Assembly: GCF_016772315.1 (NCBI RefSeq)
Contig: NZ_CP053482.1
Coordinates: forward strand, 3,963,501-4,027,500
Length of the DNA: 64,000 nt
Source of the DNA: Thiothrix subterranea
Lineage (GTDB): Bacteria > Pseudomonadota > Gammaproteobacteria > Thiotrichales > Thiotrichaceae
Reading direction: 5' to 3'
The position numbers and the translations under genes are program-made. The notes below the pieces were generated by a model. That model saw only the letters and a program-made list of their open reading frames with translations. It was not told the DNA's origin and did not search any database. This document shows, in pieces, positions 17,366 through 26,939 of this stretch. How positions within the stretch are numbered: position 1 is the first letter of the stretch; every line of letters begins with the position of its first letter.

Positions 17366-20300
17366 TTACGGTTAGTTCCTGTCAACGGTAAAGTGAAACT
17401 AAAGGTAGCGCCTTTGGTAGCATTATTGGTAGCCTCAAGCTTACCACCATGCGCCTCAATGATGGAACTGCTGATTGGTAATCCCATGCCCATTCCACTT
17501 TTCTTGCTGGTATAGAAGGGTCGGAAAATCTTACTGGCAAAATCTTCAGGCAGGCCCGTGCCTTCATCAATCACCGTCACTCGTACTGCGTATGTGCCGA
17601 CAGGTTCGCTGAGAATATGCAGTTTGCCGATGGTTTCAGGTGAAAATTCTTCCATTGCATCCAATGCATTTAGAATCATATTCACCAATACTTGTTCAAT
17701 CTGGATTTTATTAACATTCACCAACCGTAAGTTGGGATAAAGCGTTTTGCTTAATTTAACTTGTTTAAATTGTTCCGTTGTATCCAGTAGGTGCAAAGTT
17801 TCCTCAATAATCTGGTTAATATTATGCTCGTGCCATTCGACATCCTGATCTTTGCGGGTAAAGTCTTTGGCATAACGTAAAATTTCGCCTGCTCGCCGCA
17901 CTTGAGTACCGACCAATTGCATCACATCCGCAATATCTTTCATGCTGCATTCGTCGCTTTTCATGCGTAATTCACAGCCACGAATATAATTGGCAATCGC
18001 GGACAATGGCTGATTGAGTTCATGCGCAATGCCCGATGCCATTTCACCCAAGGTATTTAAACGCATAATGTGTGCAAGTTCTTGTTGGCGGTCTGCCAGC
18101 AATTGTTGAGCAATCATGCGGTCAGTGTGGTCAACAATTATTGACATAATGCGCAATTCATCATTGTCCAGATGAATCAATACCGGACGTATTTCCAGCC
18201 AGCGAACATTGCCTTTAAAGGTTTTGACTTTAAGTTCGCGTGCATGAAACTCACCTGTCTGGCTAATCTGAGTGATACACGTATCGACATCGGCTTGGTA
18301 TTCAGGAAACACAAAATCTTTGAGCGAGTGTCCAATCAACTGCTCTGGATTTTTTGCCTCCATAATCATTGGTCCTGCGGGATTCACCTCTTGAATCGTG
18401 CCATCCAATGCGCAGATATTAATCCAGTTCGGTTGGCTTTGGAAAATGGTATCCAGCTTAGCGCGTTCGATTTCCAGACGAGCTTCCGCCCACTTGCGTT
18501 CTTCAATTTCGTGGAGCAACAATTCGTTGGTATTTTTCAGTTGTAAATTAGCCGCTTCTAACTCGCTACTTTTGACGCTAACTTCTTGGTTAACCGTGCG
18601 TAATTCTTCATTGGTGGATTGCAATTCTTCATTAGATGTCTGCAATTCTTCGCTAGAGGTGTAGAGTTCTTCGTTAGTGGATTGGGCTTCTTCGTAAGTA
18701 GATTGCAGCTCTTCGTTGGACGTTTCTAATTCTTCGATTGTGGTTTGCAAACTTTCACGAACTTCACGCAATTCTTCTTCTAACTCTTTGATACGCAAAG
18801 CATCGCTGACGCTAATAGCTTCTTGTTCTAACGCGATGGGGTGATCGTTCGGGGGCAAGACTTCAAAAATAACGAGGCTAACTTCTGTTTCAGTCATTTT
18901 ACCCGCTGGAAAGTGACGGATACGCATCACCAAGCGCACCAGTTCACCATTGAGGGTGAAATTAATGCGGCGACTGGTAATCGTTTCATCAGCACGCCGT
19001 GCTTTGTAAATTAATCCACGTAAGTCTTGGCGTAATTCAGTGCGAATTAAATCGAGCACACCTAACGCTGCACGACCTTCCCCAAAACCAAGGTAGGGGT
19101 CAACATTGCCGCGCACATACACAATTTCTTGACGGTCATCCAACATAATGCAGGCGGGTTGGTAAATATTAACCAATAGCTTGTCGATGGAATCTTGTAA
19201 TTTAGCACGGGGTTTGTCGCGAAGATTATTGCTGTATTGTTGGTTGCGTTGTTCGCGGAGTGAGCGATTTTGCAATAAATAAGGCAAGTGTCCTTTAATA
19301 TCGCTACGACGGCGGTAAATACGCGATTTACGATCCACCGTAATAAATAAACGATCACTGCCGCCAATGGTTTCCGATTTACCGAGAAACATAATGCCAT
19401 CCGGTTCTAAACCGTAATGGAAAGATTCTAATACATTGCGTTGCAAGGTCTGATTAAAGTAAATCAATACATTGCGGCATGAAACCAAGTTCAAGTGTGA
19501 AAAGGGCGGGTCGCGAACTAAATCATGACGCGCAAACAATACCATATTACGGATGGTTTGCGTCAGTTGGTATTCGCCGTCTTTTTGGATGAAGTATTTA
19601 TCGAGAATGCGTTGATCAATTCCCGCGACTGAAGCTTTGGAATACCGTGCCTGCCGCGCAATGGTCAAAACACCATCATACAAATCAGTACCAAAAATTT
19701 GTATTTTATAACGCGCAATGCGGTTGCCGAGGTATTCAGACAACATAATTGCGATGGAATAAGCCTCTTCACCCGTGGCACAACCTGCCACCCATACCCG
19801 AATTTCGTGTCCACCTTCAGGGACAATATCTTCTACTACGCGCCGCAGGGCTTGATAAGCGTCCGTATCCCGAAAAAAGCTCGTGACTGAAATCAGAATA
19901 TCATTGTGTAACTCATACAATTCTTCGGGTTTTTGCTTCAAATAAGCAGCGTATTCACTCAGTTGCTTGCATTTGTGTACCGTCATGCGGCGTTCGATAC
20001 GGCGCAGCAAGGTATTGCGTTTGTAATCGCGAAAATCCGTGCCGGTTTGATCGAGTAACATCCTCAATATTTCCTGAATCTCATCTTCACTGGGTTCAGG
20101 TTTGCTGGCAAATAAAAATGAAATATCCGGTTGCGCCAGCATGTCGTGAATTTGTTGGGCAATATCTTCAGGGGGCAGGGCAAGATCAACATGCCCCGTA
20201 CCGATAGCGGAATGCGGCATACTGTCAAAACGGGCGGTGGATTCGAGTTGCGCAATGGTGATACCGCCCTCGGCTTTGATGGCGCGGATACCGTGTGTGC

Positions 20301-20736
20301 CATCTGTGCCCGTACCAGAAAGGATAATGCCTACGGTGTGTCTGCCATGATTTTCTGCTAATGAGGCAAACAAGCGATCAACGGAAGGTTTGGGGCCAAT
20401 GCCGGTGGCTTTTTCCAAATGAAACCGTCCATTGGCATAAAAAGCATCCATCGCTGGCGGAATAATGTAGAACATTCCGGTTTGGATGGGTTGATTGTGT
20501 TGTAACTCCGCAATCGGCAATTTGGTTTCGCGTGCCAGAATGGGCACCATCATGCTGCTGTGCTTGGGATCTAGGTGTTGTGCCAAAATGTAAACGACAC
20601 GTTCATCAATAGGGAGGTTGGGAACTAAGGCTCTTAATGCCTCTAAGCCGCCTGCTGATGCGCCAATACCAACGATAATGGTGCGATTGTCATCTTCTTT
20701 TTTATCGACTTGTTCGCTATCAATATCGGTAGTCAT
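17362..20736 (-). CDS. CheB-CheR-PAS-histidine kinase fusion protein
   Basis: A 1124-residue signalling protein. Domain order: CheB methylesterase (GIGASAGGLEALRALV, LAQHLDPKHSSMM, LSGTGTDGTHGIRA; residues ~20-205), CheR methyltransferase (VWVAGCATGEEAYSIAIML and LVSCRNVLIYFN; ~230-490), a PAS-like linker, a long Glu-rich coiled coil made of repeats of the type TSNEELQST (~660-750), a PAS domain (~770-880), a HisKA domain with His905 in GIAHELNQPL, and an HATPase domain ending with GMGMGLPISSSIIEAHGG. No transmembrane segment is seen, so it is cytoplasmic. It probably phosphorylates the FixJ-like regulator encoded next. Confidence 0.9.
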   Translation of the reverse strand: MTTDIDSEQVDKKEDDNRTIIVGIGASAGGLEALRALVPNLPIDERVVYILAQHLDPKHSSMMVPILARETKLPIAELQHNQPIQTGMFYIIPPAMDAFYANGRFHLEKATGIGPKPSVDRLFASLAENHGRHTVGIILSGTGTDGTHGIRAIKAEGGITIAQLESTARFDSMPHSAIGTGHVDLALPPEDIAQQIHDMLAQPDISFLFASKPEPSEDEIQEILRMLLDQTGTDFRDYKRNTLLRRIERRMTVHKCKQLSEYAAYLKQKPEELYELHNDILISVTSFFRDTDAYQALRRVVEDIVPEGGHEIRVWVAGCATGEEAYSIAIMLSEYLGNRIARYKIQIFGTDLYDGVLTIARQARYSKASVAGIDQRILDKYFIQKDGEYQLTQTIRNMVLFARHDLVRDPPFSHLNLVSCRNVLIYFNQTLQRNVLESFHYGLEPDGIMFLGKSETIGGSDRLFITVDRKSRIYRRRSDIKGHLPYLLQNRSLREQRNQQYSNNLRDKPRAKLQDSIDKLLVNIYQPACIMLDDRQEIVYVRGNVDPYLGFGEGRAALGVLDLIRTELRQDLRGLIYKARRADETITSRRINFTLNGELVRLVMRIRHFPAGKMTETEVSLVIFEVLPPNDHPIALEQEAISVSDALRIKELEEELREVRESLQTTIEELETSNEELQSTYEEAQSTNEELYTSSEELQTSNEELQSTNEELRTVNQEVSVKSSELEAANLQLKNTNELLLHEIEERKWAEARLEIERAKLDTIFQSQPNWINICALDGTIQEVNPAGPMIMEAKNPEQLIGHSLKDFVFPEYQADVDTCITQISQTGEFHARELKVKTFKGNVRWLEIRPVLIHLDNDELRIMSIIVDHTDRMIAQQLLADRQQELAHIMRLNTLGEMASGIAHELNQPLSAIANYIRGCELRMKSDECSMKDIADVMQLVGTQVRRAGEILRYAKDFTRKDQDVEWHEHNINQIIEETLHLLDTTEQFKQVKLSKTLYPNLRLVNVNKIQIEQVLVNMILNALDAMEEFSPETIGKLHILSEPVGTYAVRVTVIDEGTGLPEDFASKIFRPFYTSKKSGMGMGLPISSSIIEAHGGKLEATNNATKGATFSFTLPLTGTNRK

Positions 20737-21036
20737 GGTGTTGTCCCTGTTGTAACAAACGTATAATAGCAGATAATTTTACCGTGCCGAAAATCCCAAA
20801 AAAATTGGGGAGTCAGATGGCTCTGACTCCCCAGATTAATTTTATTATCGTTTCGTTCGGTCTATTTTATTGGTACTTGCTTTCGCTCCTAGCTTAGCGT
20901 TTAACACGGTTGTTGTTGCAAGTACTGGAACGGATTGTAATTAGTATTTGCTAATAAACCAATACATAAAACCGTGGGAAAACAGTGGGTTTCTCAAGGG
21001 TTTTCACTAGGTTGCATCCTGTTTTCTTGACTTAAG
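20737..21036. other. 300-bp intergenic region upstream of the hybrid kinase
   Basis: No gene is seen. It contains a rho-independent terminator on the minus strand (20807-20832) and, at 20940-20956, the 17-mer ATTAGTATTTGCTAATA, which recurs with one change at 21701-21717. A promoter for the kinase must lie in the first 70 bp but I cannot assign it. Confidence 0.5.
20807..20832 (-). terminator. rho-independent terminator after the DUF4124 gene
   Basis: Perfect 11-bp stem GGGGAGTCAGA / TCTGACTCCCC with a 4-base loop. On the minus strand it is followed by AATTTTTTTGGG. It would stop transcription from the 21037-21666 gene before the kinase gene. Confidence 0.8.
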
Positions 21037-21666
21037 TCAATCAGTTGCCGGTAGCATAGCGGTAGCTGCTTGATTGGTGACGTTGCTGCCCGAACCGGTT
21101 GCATTAGTATTGGTGCTTGATGGAGTAGGATTTTGGCTGCTCTCGGAAGTGGTTGATGCATCACTATTCAGCCGCGCATCAACCGCTTTTTCGGTTTGGC
21201 GCGTCGTTTTCTCTGTATTATTGAACATTTCTGGTTTGCATAAGCTGTCGATATTGCCTTGAATTTCCTTCGTCTTGACAGTTTTTTCTTCAGCCGTCAG
21301 GAAACGTTCGCCTTGGGCATCTTTCCATTTAATGAGTGCATTCGCCGTCATTTTTTGCAATGCATCGTTTTGTTGTGCGCAAAATTCACGGTGTTTTTGG
21401 TCGCTTTTTTCACCTTCCTGCCGAGCTTTTTCCATGTCATCTTTCGGGGCTTCGCTTGGGGCAGTGGGGATGGTGTTGCCTAACTTGCCAGTAGACAGGC
21501 GAATTTCGTCTTCAATGTTCTCACCTTTTGCATCAGGCGGCGGCGGGGTTTGGGTGTAATGGGTTTCGCCGTTTTTGTCGGTCCATTTGTACATTTCAGC
21601 GGCTGCGGTAGTCGTAACCATAGCGCTTACCAATAATATAACGGGCATAAAGATTGCTTTTTTCAT
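21037..21666 (-). CDS. DUF4124 domain-containing secreted protein
   Basis: A 209-residue protein with a signal peptide (IFMPVILLVSAMVTTTAAA). The DUF4124 segment follows directly: EMYKWTDKNGETHYTQTPPP (residues ~24-43). The middle is charged and helical. The last ~50 residues are Ser/Thr/Asn-rich low complexity (SSQNPTPSSTNTNATGSGSN), probably disordered. Function unknown; DUF4124 proteins are periplasmic or envelope proteins common in gammaproteobacteria. It is divergent from the efflux operon. Confidence 0.8.
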   Translation of the reverse strand: MKKAIFMPVILLVSAMVTTTAAAEMYKWTDKNGETHYTQTPPPPDAKGENIEDEIRLSTGKLGNTIPTAPSEAPKDDMEKARQEGEKSDQKHREFCAQQNDALQKMTANALIKWKDAQGERFLTAEEKTVKTKEIQGNIDSLCKPEMFNNTEKTTRQTEKAVDARLNSDASTTSESSQNPTPSSTNTNATGSGSNVTNQAATAMLPATD

Positions 21667-21700
21667 GGGATCACCTTGTGATGTTAGTGTTTGATCACAT

Positions 21701-21717
21701 ATTAGTATTTTCTAATA
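21701..21717. promoter_or_regulatory. 17-bp dyad ATTAGTATTTTCTAATA between divergent genes
   Basis: Outer 5 bases form an inverted repeat (ATTAG/CTAAT). The same 17-mer with one base changed occurs at 20940-20956 upstream of the hybrid kinase. This copy lies in the 101-bp gap between the DUF4124 gene and the efflux operon. It could be an operator; no regulator is identified. Confidence 0.35.
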
Positions 21718-21767
21718 TTCTCTGTTAGGATGCGTCAATTTCTCATTTTGCTTAAGGTAAGTATGCC

Positions 21768-22865
21768 ATGAAAATGTTACCAAAGTGGTTACTGATCGTC
21801 GGATTGTCAGCATTGTCGGCTTGTGGAAAAGTTGAGCAATCGGCAAATTCAGAAGCAGTAAAACCGGCAGTGCAGTCAACTTTGCAAACTGCCAAGGTGA
21901 ATGCGGTCGGTACGCCTGAATTACACTACCTTGATGGTCATGTAGAAGCCGTCAATGAAAGTACGATCTCCGCGCAAACCAGCGGGGTTATCGAAAAACT
22001 GTTTTACGATGTGGATGATTATGTAGAACCGGGTAAAGTAATTGCGCGGATAAAATCCAAAAATCAGCAAGCAGGCGTCGAACAGGCACAAGCTTCTCTG
22101 GATGAAGCGCAAGCACGTTACACCGAAGCGCAAGCAGACTTTGCACGTATCAGTGAAATTTACGCCAAACGCCTCGTGCCTAAAGCGGATTTGGATGCGG
22201 CTCAAGCTGGCTTGAAAGCGGCTGAAGCACGTTTGGCCGCCGCGAAAGCACAAATGACGCAAGCCGGTGAGCAGTTAGGTTATACCAGTTTAATTGCACC
22301 TTATGGCGGCATTGTGATCAAACGCCATGTGCAATTAGGTGAAGCGGTCAACCCCGGTACGCCGGTCATGACGGGTATTTCACTGGATAAAATGCGGGTA
22401 GTGGTCGAAGTGCCGCAGCGTTTGATCGCTAAAGTGCGTCAGGAAAAGAAAGCCTTTGTGTTTCAGGATGGCTCTAATAAATCATTAGCGGTTGATTCGC
22501 TGACATTTTTTCCTTATGCCGACCCCAAAACCAATGCATTTAAGGTCAGGATTGATTTGAAAGCAGGCGTGCAAGACTTATTCCCTGGCATGTTTGTCAA
22601 GGTAGCGTTTGTGATGGGGCAACAGGAAGGCGTGGTCAGCGTTCCTGAAAGCGCGGTCGTGGTACGCAGTGAGGTAATTGGGGTGTACGTCCTCAATGCT
22701 GACGGTAAACCCGCGTTGCGACAAATCCGTTTGGGTAAAAAATTGGATGACGATACCATCAGTGTGCTGGCGGGTTTAGCCGCAGGGGAAACCATTGCGC
22801 TTGACCCGGTGCACGCGGCGATTTCTCTAAAGCAACAAGCAGCCGAGGTAACGCACGATGAATGA
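21768..22865 (+). CDS. RND efflux periplasmic adaptor (HlyD/MFP family) lipoprotein
   Basis: A 365-residue lipoprotein: the signal ends LSALSACGK with the lipid-bearing Cys. It has the adaptor pattern: a lipoyl-like half (VEAVNESTISAQTSGVIEKL), an Ala/Gln/Glu-rich coiled-coil hairpin (~residues 90-165), the second lipoyl half (YTSLIAPYGGIVIKRHV), and a beta-barrel region. The gene overlaps the permease gene by 8 bp. Together they would form a tripartite pump with an outer-membrane channel that is not encoded here. Confidence 0.92.
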   Translation: MKMLPKWLLIVGLSALSACGKVEQSANSEAVKPAVQSTLQTAKVNAVGTPELHYLDGHVEAVNESTISAQTSGVIEKLFYDVDDYVEPGKVIARIKSKNQQAGVEQAQASLDEAQARYTEAQADFARISEIYAKRLVPKADLDAAQAGLKAAEARLAAAKAQMTQAGEQLGYTSLIAPYGGIVIKRHVQLGEAVNPGTPVMTGISLDKMRVVVEVPQRLIAKVRQEKKAFVFQDGSNKSLAVDSLTFFPYADPKTNAFKVRIDLKAGVQDLFPGMFVKVAFVMGQQEGVVSVPESAVVVRSEVIGVYVLNADGKPALRQIRLGKKLDDDTISVLAGLAAGETIALDPVHAAISLKQQAAEVTHDE

Positions 22866-25800
22866 GCCAAAGCTGGGTATATCCGGGGCAATTGCCAAAA
22901 AATTTCTCATCACCGAAATCACGCCGCTATTGGCGCTGGTGGGTTTGCTGTTAGGGCTGTTTGCCGTGATGGTGACGCCGCGTGAAGAAGATCCGCAGAT
23001 TAATGTGACTTTTGCGAATGTGTTTATCCCGTTTCCGGGGGCAAGCGCTGAGCAGGTGGAAAGTTTGGTGAGTACGCCTGCCGAACAAGTATTGTCCGAA
23101 ATTGAGGGGTTGGAACACATTTATTCTACCTCAATGCCGGGGATGTCTGTCCTAACCGTGCAATACAAAGTGGGGCAGGATCGTACCGATGCCTTGGTGC
23201 GTTTATACAATAAGGTTGCGTCTAATCAAGATTGGTTGCCGCAAAATTTGGGGGTGGGTACACCACTGATTAAACCCAAGGGCATTGACGATGTACCGAT
23301 TGTGGCGCTGACCTTGTGGACAGAGGATGACAAGCGTGGTGCATACGAACTCAATCAAGTGGCGCACGCGATTGAATCAGAACTCAAGCGTGTTCCCGGT
23401 TCGCGTGATATTTATACCATCGGTGGGCCACAACAAGTGGTGCACGTGTTGTTAGATGCGGAAAAACTCGCGGGGCATGGCATTTCATTAGCCGATTTGC
23501 GTAATGCATTGCGGGCAAGTAATTCGGCACGCGATTCGGCTTCTCTCGTAAACAACAATGAGGAAATTCAGGTACAAGCGGGTACTTTCCTGATGGATGC
23601 GACGGAAGTTGGCGAGTTAATGGTTGGGGTATTCGAGGGCAAACCGGTATTCCTCAGTGATGTGGCGGAAGTGAAACGTACTTCGGATTCGCCGGAAGCG
23701 TATGTGAGCTTTGGCACGGGTGCAGCGGCGGCACACAAAGGCTTGCCCACTGGCATTCACACACCGGCGGTAACGATTGCGGTAGCCAAACAACCAGGGA
23801 CAAACGCGGTGGATGTTGCGAATAATGTCATTGACCGTTTCGAGAAATTGCGCGGCACGTTTGTGCCAGAAGGCGTGAATGTTTCTGTGACGCGCAATTA
23901 CGGTGAAACCGCGCAAGCCAAATCTGAAAAGCTGATTCACAAGCTGATTATTGAAACGATCGCGGTCGCGTTGCTGATTTGGTTTGCTTTAGGGTGGCGC
24001 GAAGCGTTGATTGTTGGGGCTGCGGTGGTGATTACGTTAGCAGTCACCTTGTTTGCGTCGTGGGCGTATGGGTTTACGCTGAACCGGGTGTCATTGTTTG
24101 CGTTGATTTTCTCTATCGGGATTCTGGTAGATGATGCGATTGTGGTGGTGGAAAACATTCACCGGCACATGCAGCAGGGTGGTAAAAAACTGTTGGAAGT
24201 TATTCCGTTGGCAGTCGATGAAGTCGGCGGCCCGACTATTTTAGCGACCTTTACGGTGATTGCGGCATTGCTGCCAATGGCGTTTGTATCGGGGCTAATG
24301 GGGCCTTATATGTCGCCGATCCCGATTAATGCCAGCATGGGGATGCTGGTTTCTTTAGCGGTAGCTTACGTGGTAACACCGTGGATGACGGGCAAAATGT
24401 TGGCGAAAGTCGATTTCAACCATCATCAACACGATAACAATAAGCTGCACGGGTTTTTCAGCCGGATTATGTCGCCATTTTTGGATGACAAAAAGGGCGG
24501 GAAGCGGCGGGTCACGTTGTTTGCGGTAATTACTTTGCTGATCGTATTGTCGGCTTCGCTGGCGGTATTCAAACTGGTTGTGCTGAAAATGCTGCCTTTC
24601 GACAATAAATCTGAATTCCAAGTGATTCTGGATATGCCGGAAGGTACGTCATTGGAGCAAACTTCGCGGGTTCTCAATGAAATGTCGGAATATCTGGGTA
24701 AAGTGGATGAAGTCACCGATTACCAGATTTACGCGGGGACGGCAGCACCGATCAATTTCAATGGCTTAGTACGTCAATACTATTTGCGCGAAGGGGCTAA
24801 CGTTGGCGATATTCAAGTCAATCTGACCGATTCGCACGGGCGTGAACGCCAAAGCCACGAGATTGCCTTAGATGTGCGCCCGCCGTTGCAAGAAATTGCC
24901 AAGAAATACAACGCGAATGTGAAAGTGGTGGAAGTACCACCAGGGCCACCGGTGATGTCGCCGATTGTGGCAGAGGTGTACGGTCTGGATTATCCGGGGC
25001 AGATTGGTGTTGCTAAGCAAATTCGCGGTGTATTTGAGCAAACACCGGATATTGTCGATATTGATGACAGCGTAGAAGCACCGCAAAAACGCTTAGTGGT
25101 GCAAGTTGATCGCAGCAAAGCCGCGTTATTGGGGGTATCGCAAGATACGATTGCCTCGGCAATTGATACGGTATTGAGCGGCGAAGACGTGGTATTTTTG
25201 CACGGCAAGGGGATTAAATACGCCGTACCCATTCGCGTTGAATTCCCGGTAGCACTCAAAGATAAAATGGATTCGGTGCTGGCGTTGCGGGTGCGCAGCC
25301 AAGCCGGTGAGTTGGTGCCAATGTCTGAATTGGTGAGCGTACAGGAAACAACTCGCGAACATTCCATTTACCACAAAGACTTATTGCCGGTTGTTTACGT
25401 GACGGGTGATATGGCAGGTACTACCGATAGCCCGTTGTACGGTATGTTTGAAATCTTCAGTGGTATCAAAGAATTATCGGTATACGATAACCCTGTCAAT
25501 CAATTCTTTATCGCCCAGCCCGATGACCCGTATTTATATGGCATGAAATGGGATGGCGAATGGCAAGTGACCTATGAAACTTTCCGCGATATGGGGATTG
25601 CTTACGCATTTGGGATGGTTCTGATCTTTCTATTGATCGTGGCGCAATTTAGATCCTACATGGTGCCGTTGGTCATTATGTCACCGATTCCGCTCACCAT
25701 TATTGGGGTTATGCCGGGTCATGCCTTATTAGGGGTGCAATTTACCGCGACGTCCATGATCGGCATGATTGCACTGGCAGGGATCATTGTGCGCAATTCG

Positions 25801-26085
25801 ATTTTGCTGGTGGATTTTATCAACGAGCAAGTGCGTGGTGGCATGGATTTGAAAGCAGCGGTTATCAATTCCAGTGCGGTGCGGGCAAAGCCAATTGCTT
25901 TAACGGCGTTGGCGGCAATGGTCGGGGCATTCTTTATTATTGATGACCCTATCTTTGGTGGTTTAGCGGTATCGCTGATCTTTGGGATCTTGGTTTCAAC
26001 CGTGCTAACGCTGGTGTTAATTCCGCTGATGTATTTTATGTATGCACGAAATCGCCTTGCTACGATCAGAGCCGGGGCGGTCTAA
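22858..26085 (+). CDS. RND family efflux transporter permease
   Basis: A 1075-residue inner-membrane pump with the RND layout: TM1, a large periplasmic loop, a group of TMs, a second loop, and a second TM group. Visible motifs include FPGASAEQVESLVSTPAEQ at the start of the porter domain and LFALIFSIGILVDDAIVVVE in TM4 with the paired Asp residues of the proton relay. The C-terminal TM group includes IALAGIIVRNSILLVDFINE. Substrate cannot be predicted from the sequence. Confidence 0.93.
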   Translation: MNEPKLGISGAIAKKFLITEITPLLALVGLLLGLFAVMVTPREEDPQINVTFANVFIPFPGASAEQVESLVSTPAEQVLSEIEGLEHIYSTSMPGMSVLTVQYKVGQDRTDALVRLYNKVASNQDWLPQNLGVGTPLIKPKGIDDVPIVALTLWTEDDKRGAYELNQVAHAIESELKRVPGSRDIYTIGGPQQVVHVLLDAEKLAGHGISLADLRNALRASNSARDSASLVNNNEEIQVQAGTFLMDATEVGELMVGVFEGKPVFLSDVAEVKRTSDSPEAYVSFGTGAAAAHKGLPTGIHTPAVTIAVAKQPGTNAVDVANNVIDRFEKLRGTFVPEGVNVSVTRNYGETAQAKSEKLIHKLIIETIAVALLIWFALGWREALIVGAAVVITLAVTLFASWAYGFTLNRVSLFALIFSIGILVDDAIVVVENIHRHMQQGGKKLLEVIPLAVDEVGGPTILATFTVIAALLPMAFVSGLMGPYMSPIPINASMGMLVSLAVAYVVTPWMTGKMLAKVDFNHHQHDNNKLHGFFSRIMSPFLDDKKGGKRRVTLFAVITLLIVLSASLAVFKLVVLKMLPFDNKSEFQVILDMPEGTSLEQTSRVLNEMSEYLGKVDEVTDYQIYAGTAAPINFNGLVRQYYLREGANVGDIQVNLTDSHGRERQSHEIALDVRPPLQEIAKKYNANVKVVEVPPGPPVMSPIVAEVYGLDYPGQIGVAKQIRGVFEQTPDIVDIDDSVEAPQKRLVVQVDRSKAALLGVSQDTIASAIDTVLSGEDVVFLHGKGIKYAVPIRVEFPVALKDKMDSVLALRVRSQAGELVPMSELVSVQETTREHSIYHKDLLPVVYVTGDMAGTTDSPLYGMFEIFSGIKELSVYDNPVNQFFIAQPDDPYLYGMKWDGEWQVTYETFRDMGIAYAFGMVLIFLLIVAQFRSYMVPLVIMSPIPLTIIGVMPGHALLGVQFTATSMIGMIALAGIIVRNSILLVDFINEQVRGGMDLKAAVINSSAVRAKPIALTALAAMVGAFFIIDDPIFGGLAVSLIFGILVSTVLTLVLIPLMYFMYARNRLATIRAGAV

Positions 26086-26111
26086 AACCCCGCTCACGTA
26101 TTTATCTGACA

Positions 26112-26147
26112 TAACGCCCCGTATCGTGTAGATGATACGGGGCGTTA
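26112..26147. terminator. bidirectional terminator hairpin
   Basis: A perfect 14-bp stem (TAACGCCCCGTATC and its complement) with an 8-base loop lies between the convergent RND permease and DUF1877 genes. There is no long T-run on either side, so efficiency is uncertain. Confidence 0.6.
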
Positions 26148-26150
26148 CGC

Positions 26151-26705
26151 TCAATGCGTTGCTTGCAGGTAAACGGTTAAACCCAGATTATTTTCAGCCA
26201 CATGGCTCATGAAGTGTTGCATGGCCTTGAAACGGTTCAAACAGTCAGCCAAGGCTTGGTCGTTGCCATCCCAAATTTGGGGGTAAATGTCATCATCCAA
26301 CATTTGGTTGGCGTCAAAATGCCGGGCTAATGAATCCGGCGTTTTGTTCTGTAACGCTTGAGCAATGTGTTTGACTTCGCATGATTCAAACGCGCGTGCC
26401 GGGCCGTAACCTAAGTCCACATCACCCACATAGCTGCCGCCGTCAATCAAAAATGCGTCGGGAAATTCACCGCTCCACACTTGTCCACACATCAAGTAAT
26501 GAATCCCATGCCAGTATTCACCCAATGTTTCCCGCAGGTTAATGGTTTCCGGTTCGAGTGCGTGGCGTGGCATCGGAAATGGCTGTTCCGCTTGCATGGC
26601 ATTGACTTGCTCGGCAAATGCAATCGTCCAGATGAGCCTTGGATTTGCCATCAGGCGACTGATATTAAAATCAGAAATTGCAGCAAGATGTAAATGTACA
26701 CCCAT
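26151..26705 (-). CDS. DUF1877 (YfbM-like) family protein
   Basis: About 184 residues from the ATG at 26705 (MGVHLHLAAIS), which aligns with the usual family start; the open frame upstream adds 23 unlikely residues. Family features: LGEYWHGIHYLMCG, then DVDLGYGPARAF and QALQNKTPDSLARHFD. Cytoplasmic, function unknown; relatives include E. coli YfbM. It stands alone between terminator 26112-26147 and tex. Confidence 0.8.
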   Translation of the reverse strand: MGVHLHLAAISDFNISRLMANPRLIWTIAFAEQVNAMQAEQPFPMPRHALEPETINLRETLGEYWHGIHYLMCGQVWSGEFPDAFLIDGGSYVGDVDLGYGPARAFESCEVKHIAQALQNKTPDSLARHFDANQMLDDDIYPQIWDGNDQALADCLNRFKAMQHFMSHVAENNLGLTVYLQATH

Positions 26706-26939
26706 GATATTTAGACCCTTTTTGAGAACTGGCAAAGCCAAAAATTTCAGAAACGTTGTTAGTTGTGAATGCATTTACCCAATGTGCGCATTCTATTGCT
26801 TACTTAGTAGGCGAATTATCGCAGTGGTCTATGGCTTTTGCTGTGATAATCATCACCAATCACATTTAATTCGCTTTGTTTTGCGGCTTTCCCCGACTTT
26901 GTTATGATGCAAGGCATTGATCACAACAACGAGTTTCGT

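Noticed and set aside
26904-26939. Upstream ATG for tex
   Set aside because: It would add 12 residues not seen in the family; alignment with E. coli Tex favours 26940, though the ribosome site there is weak.
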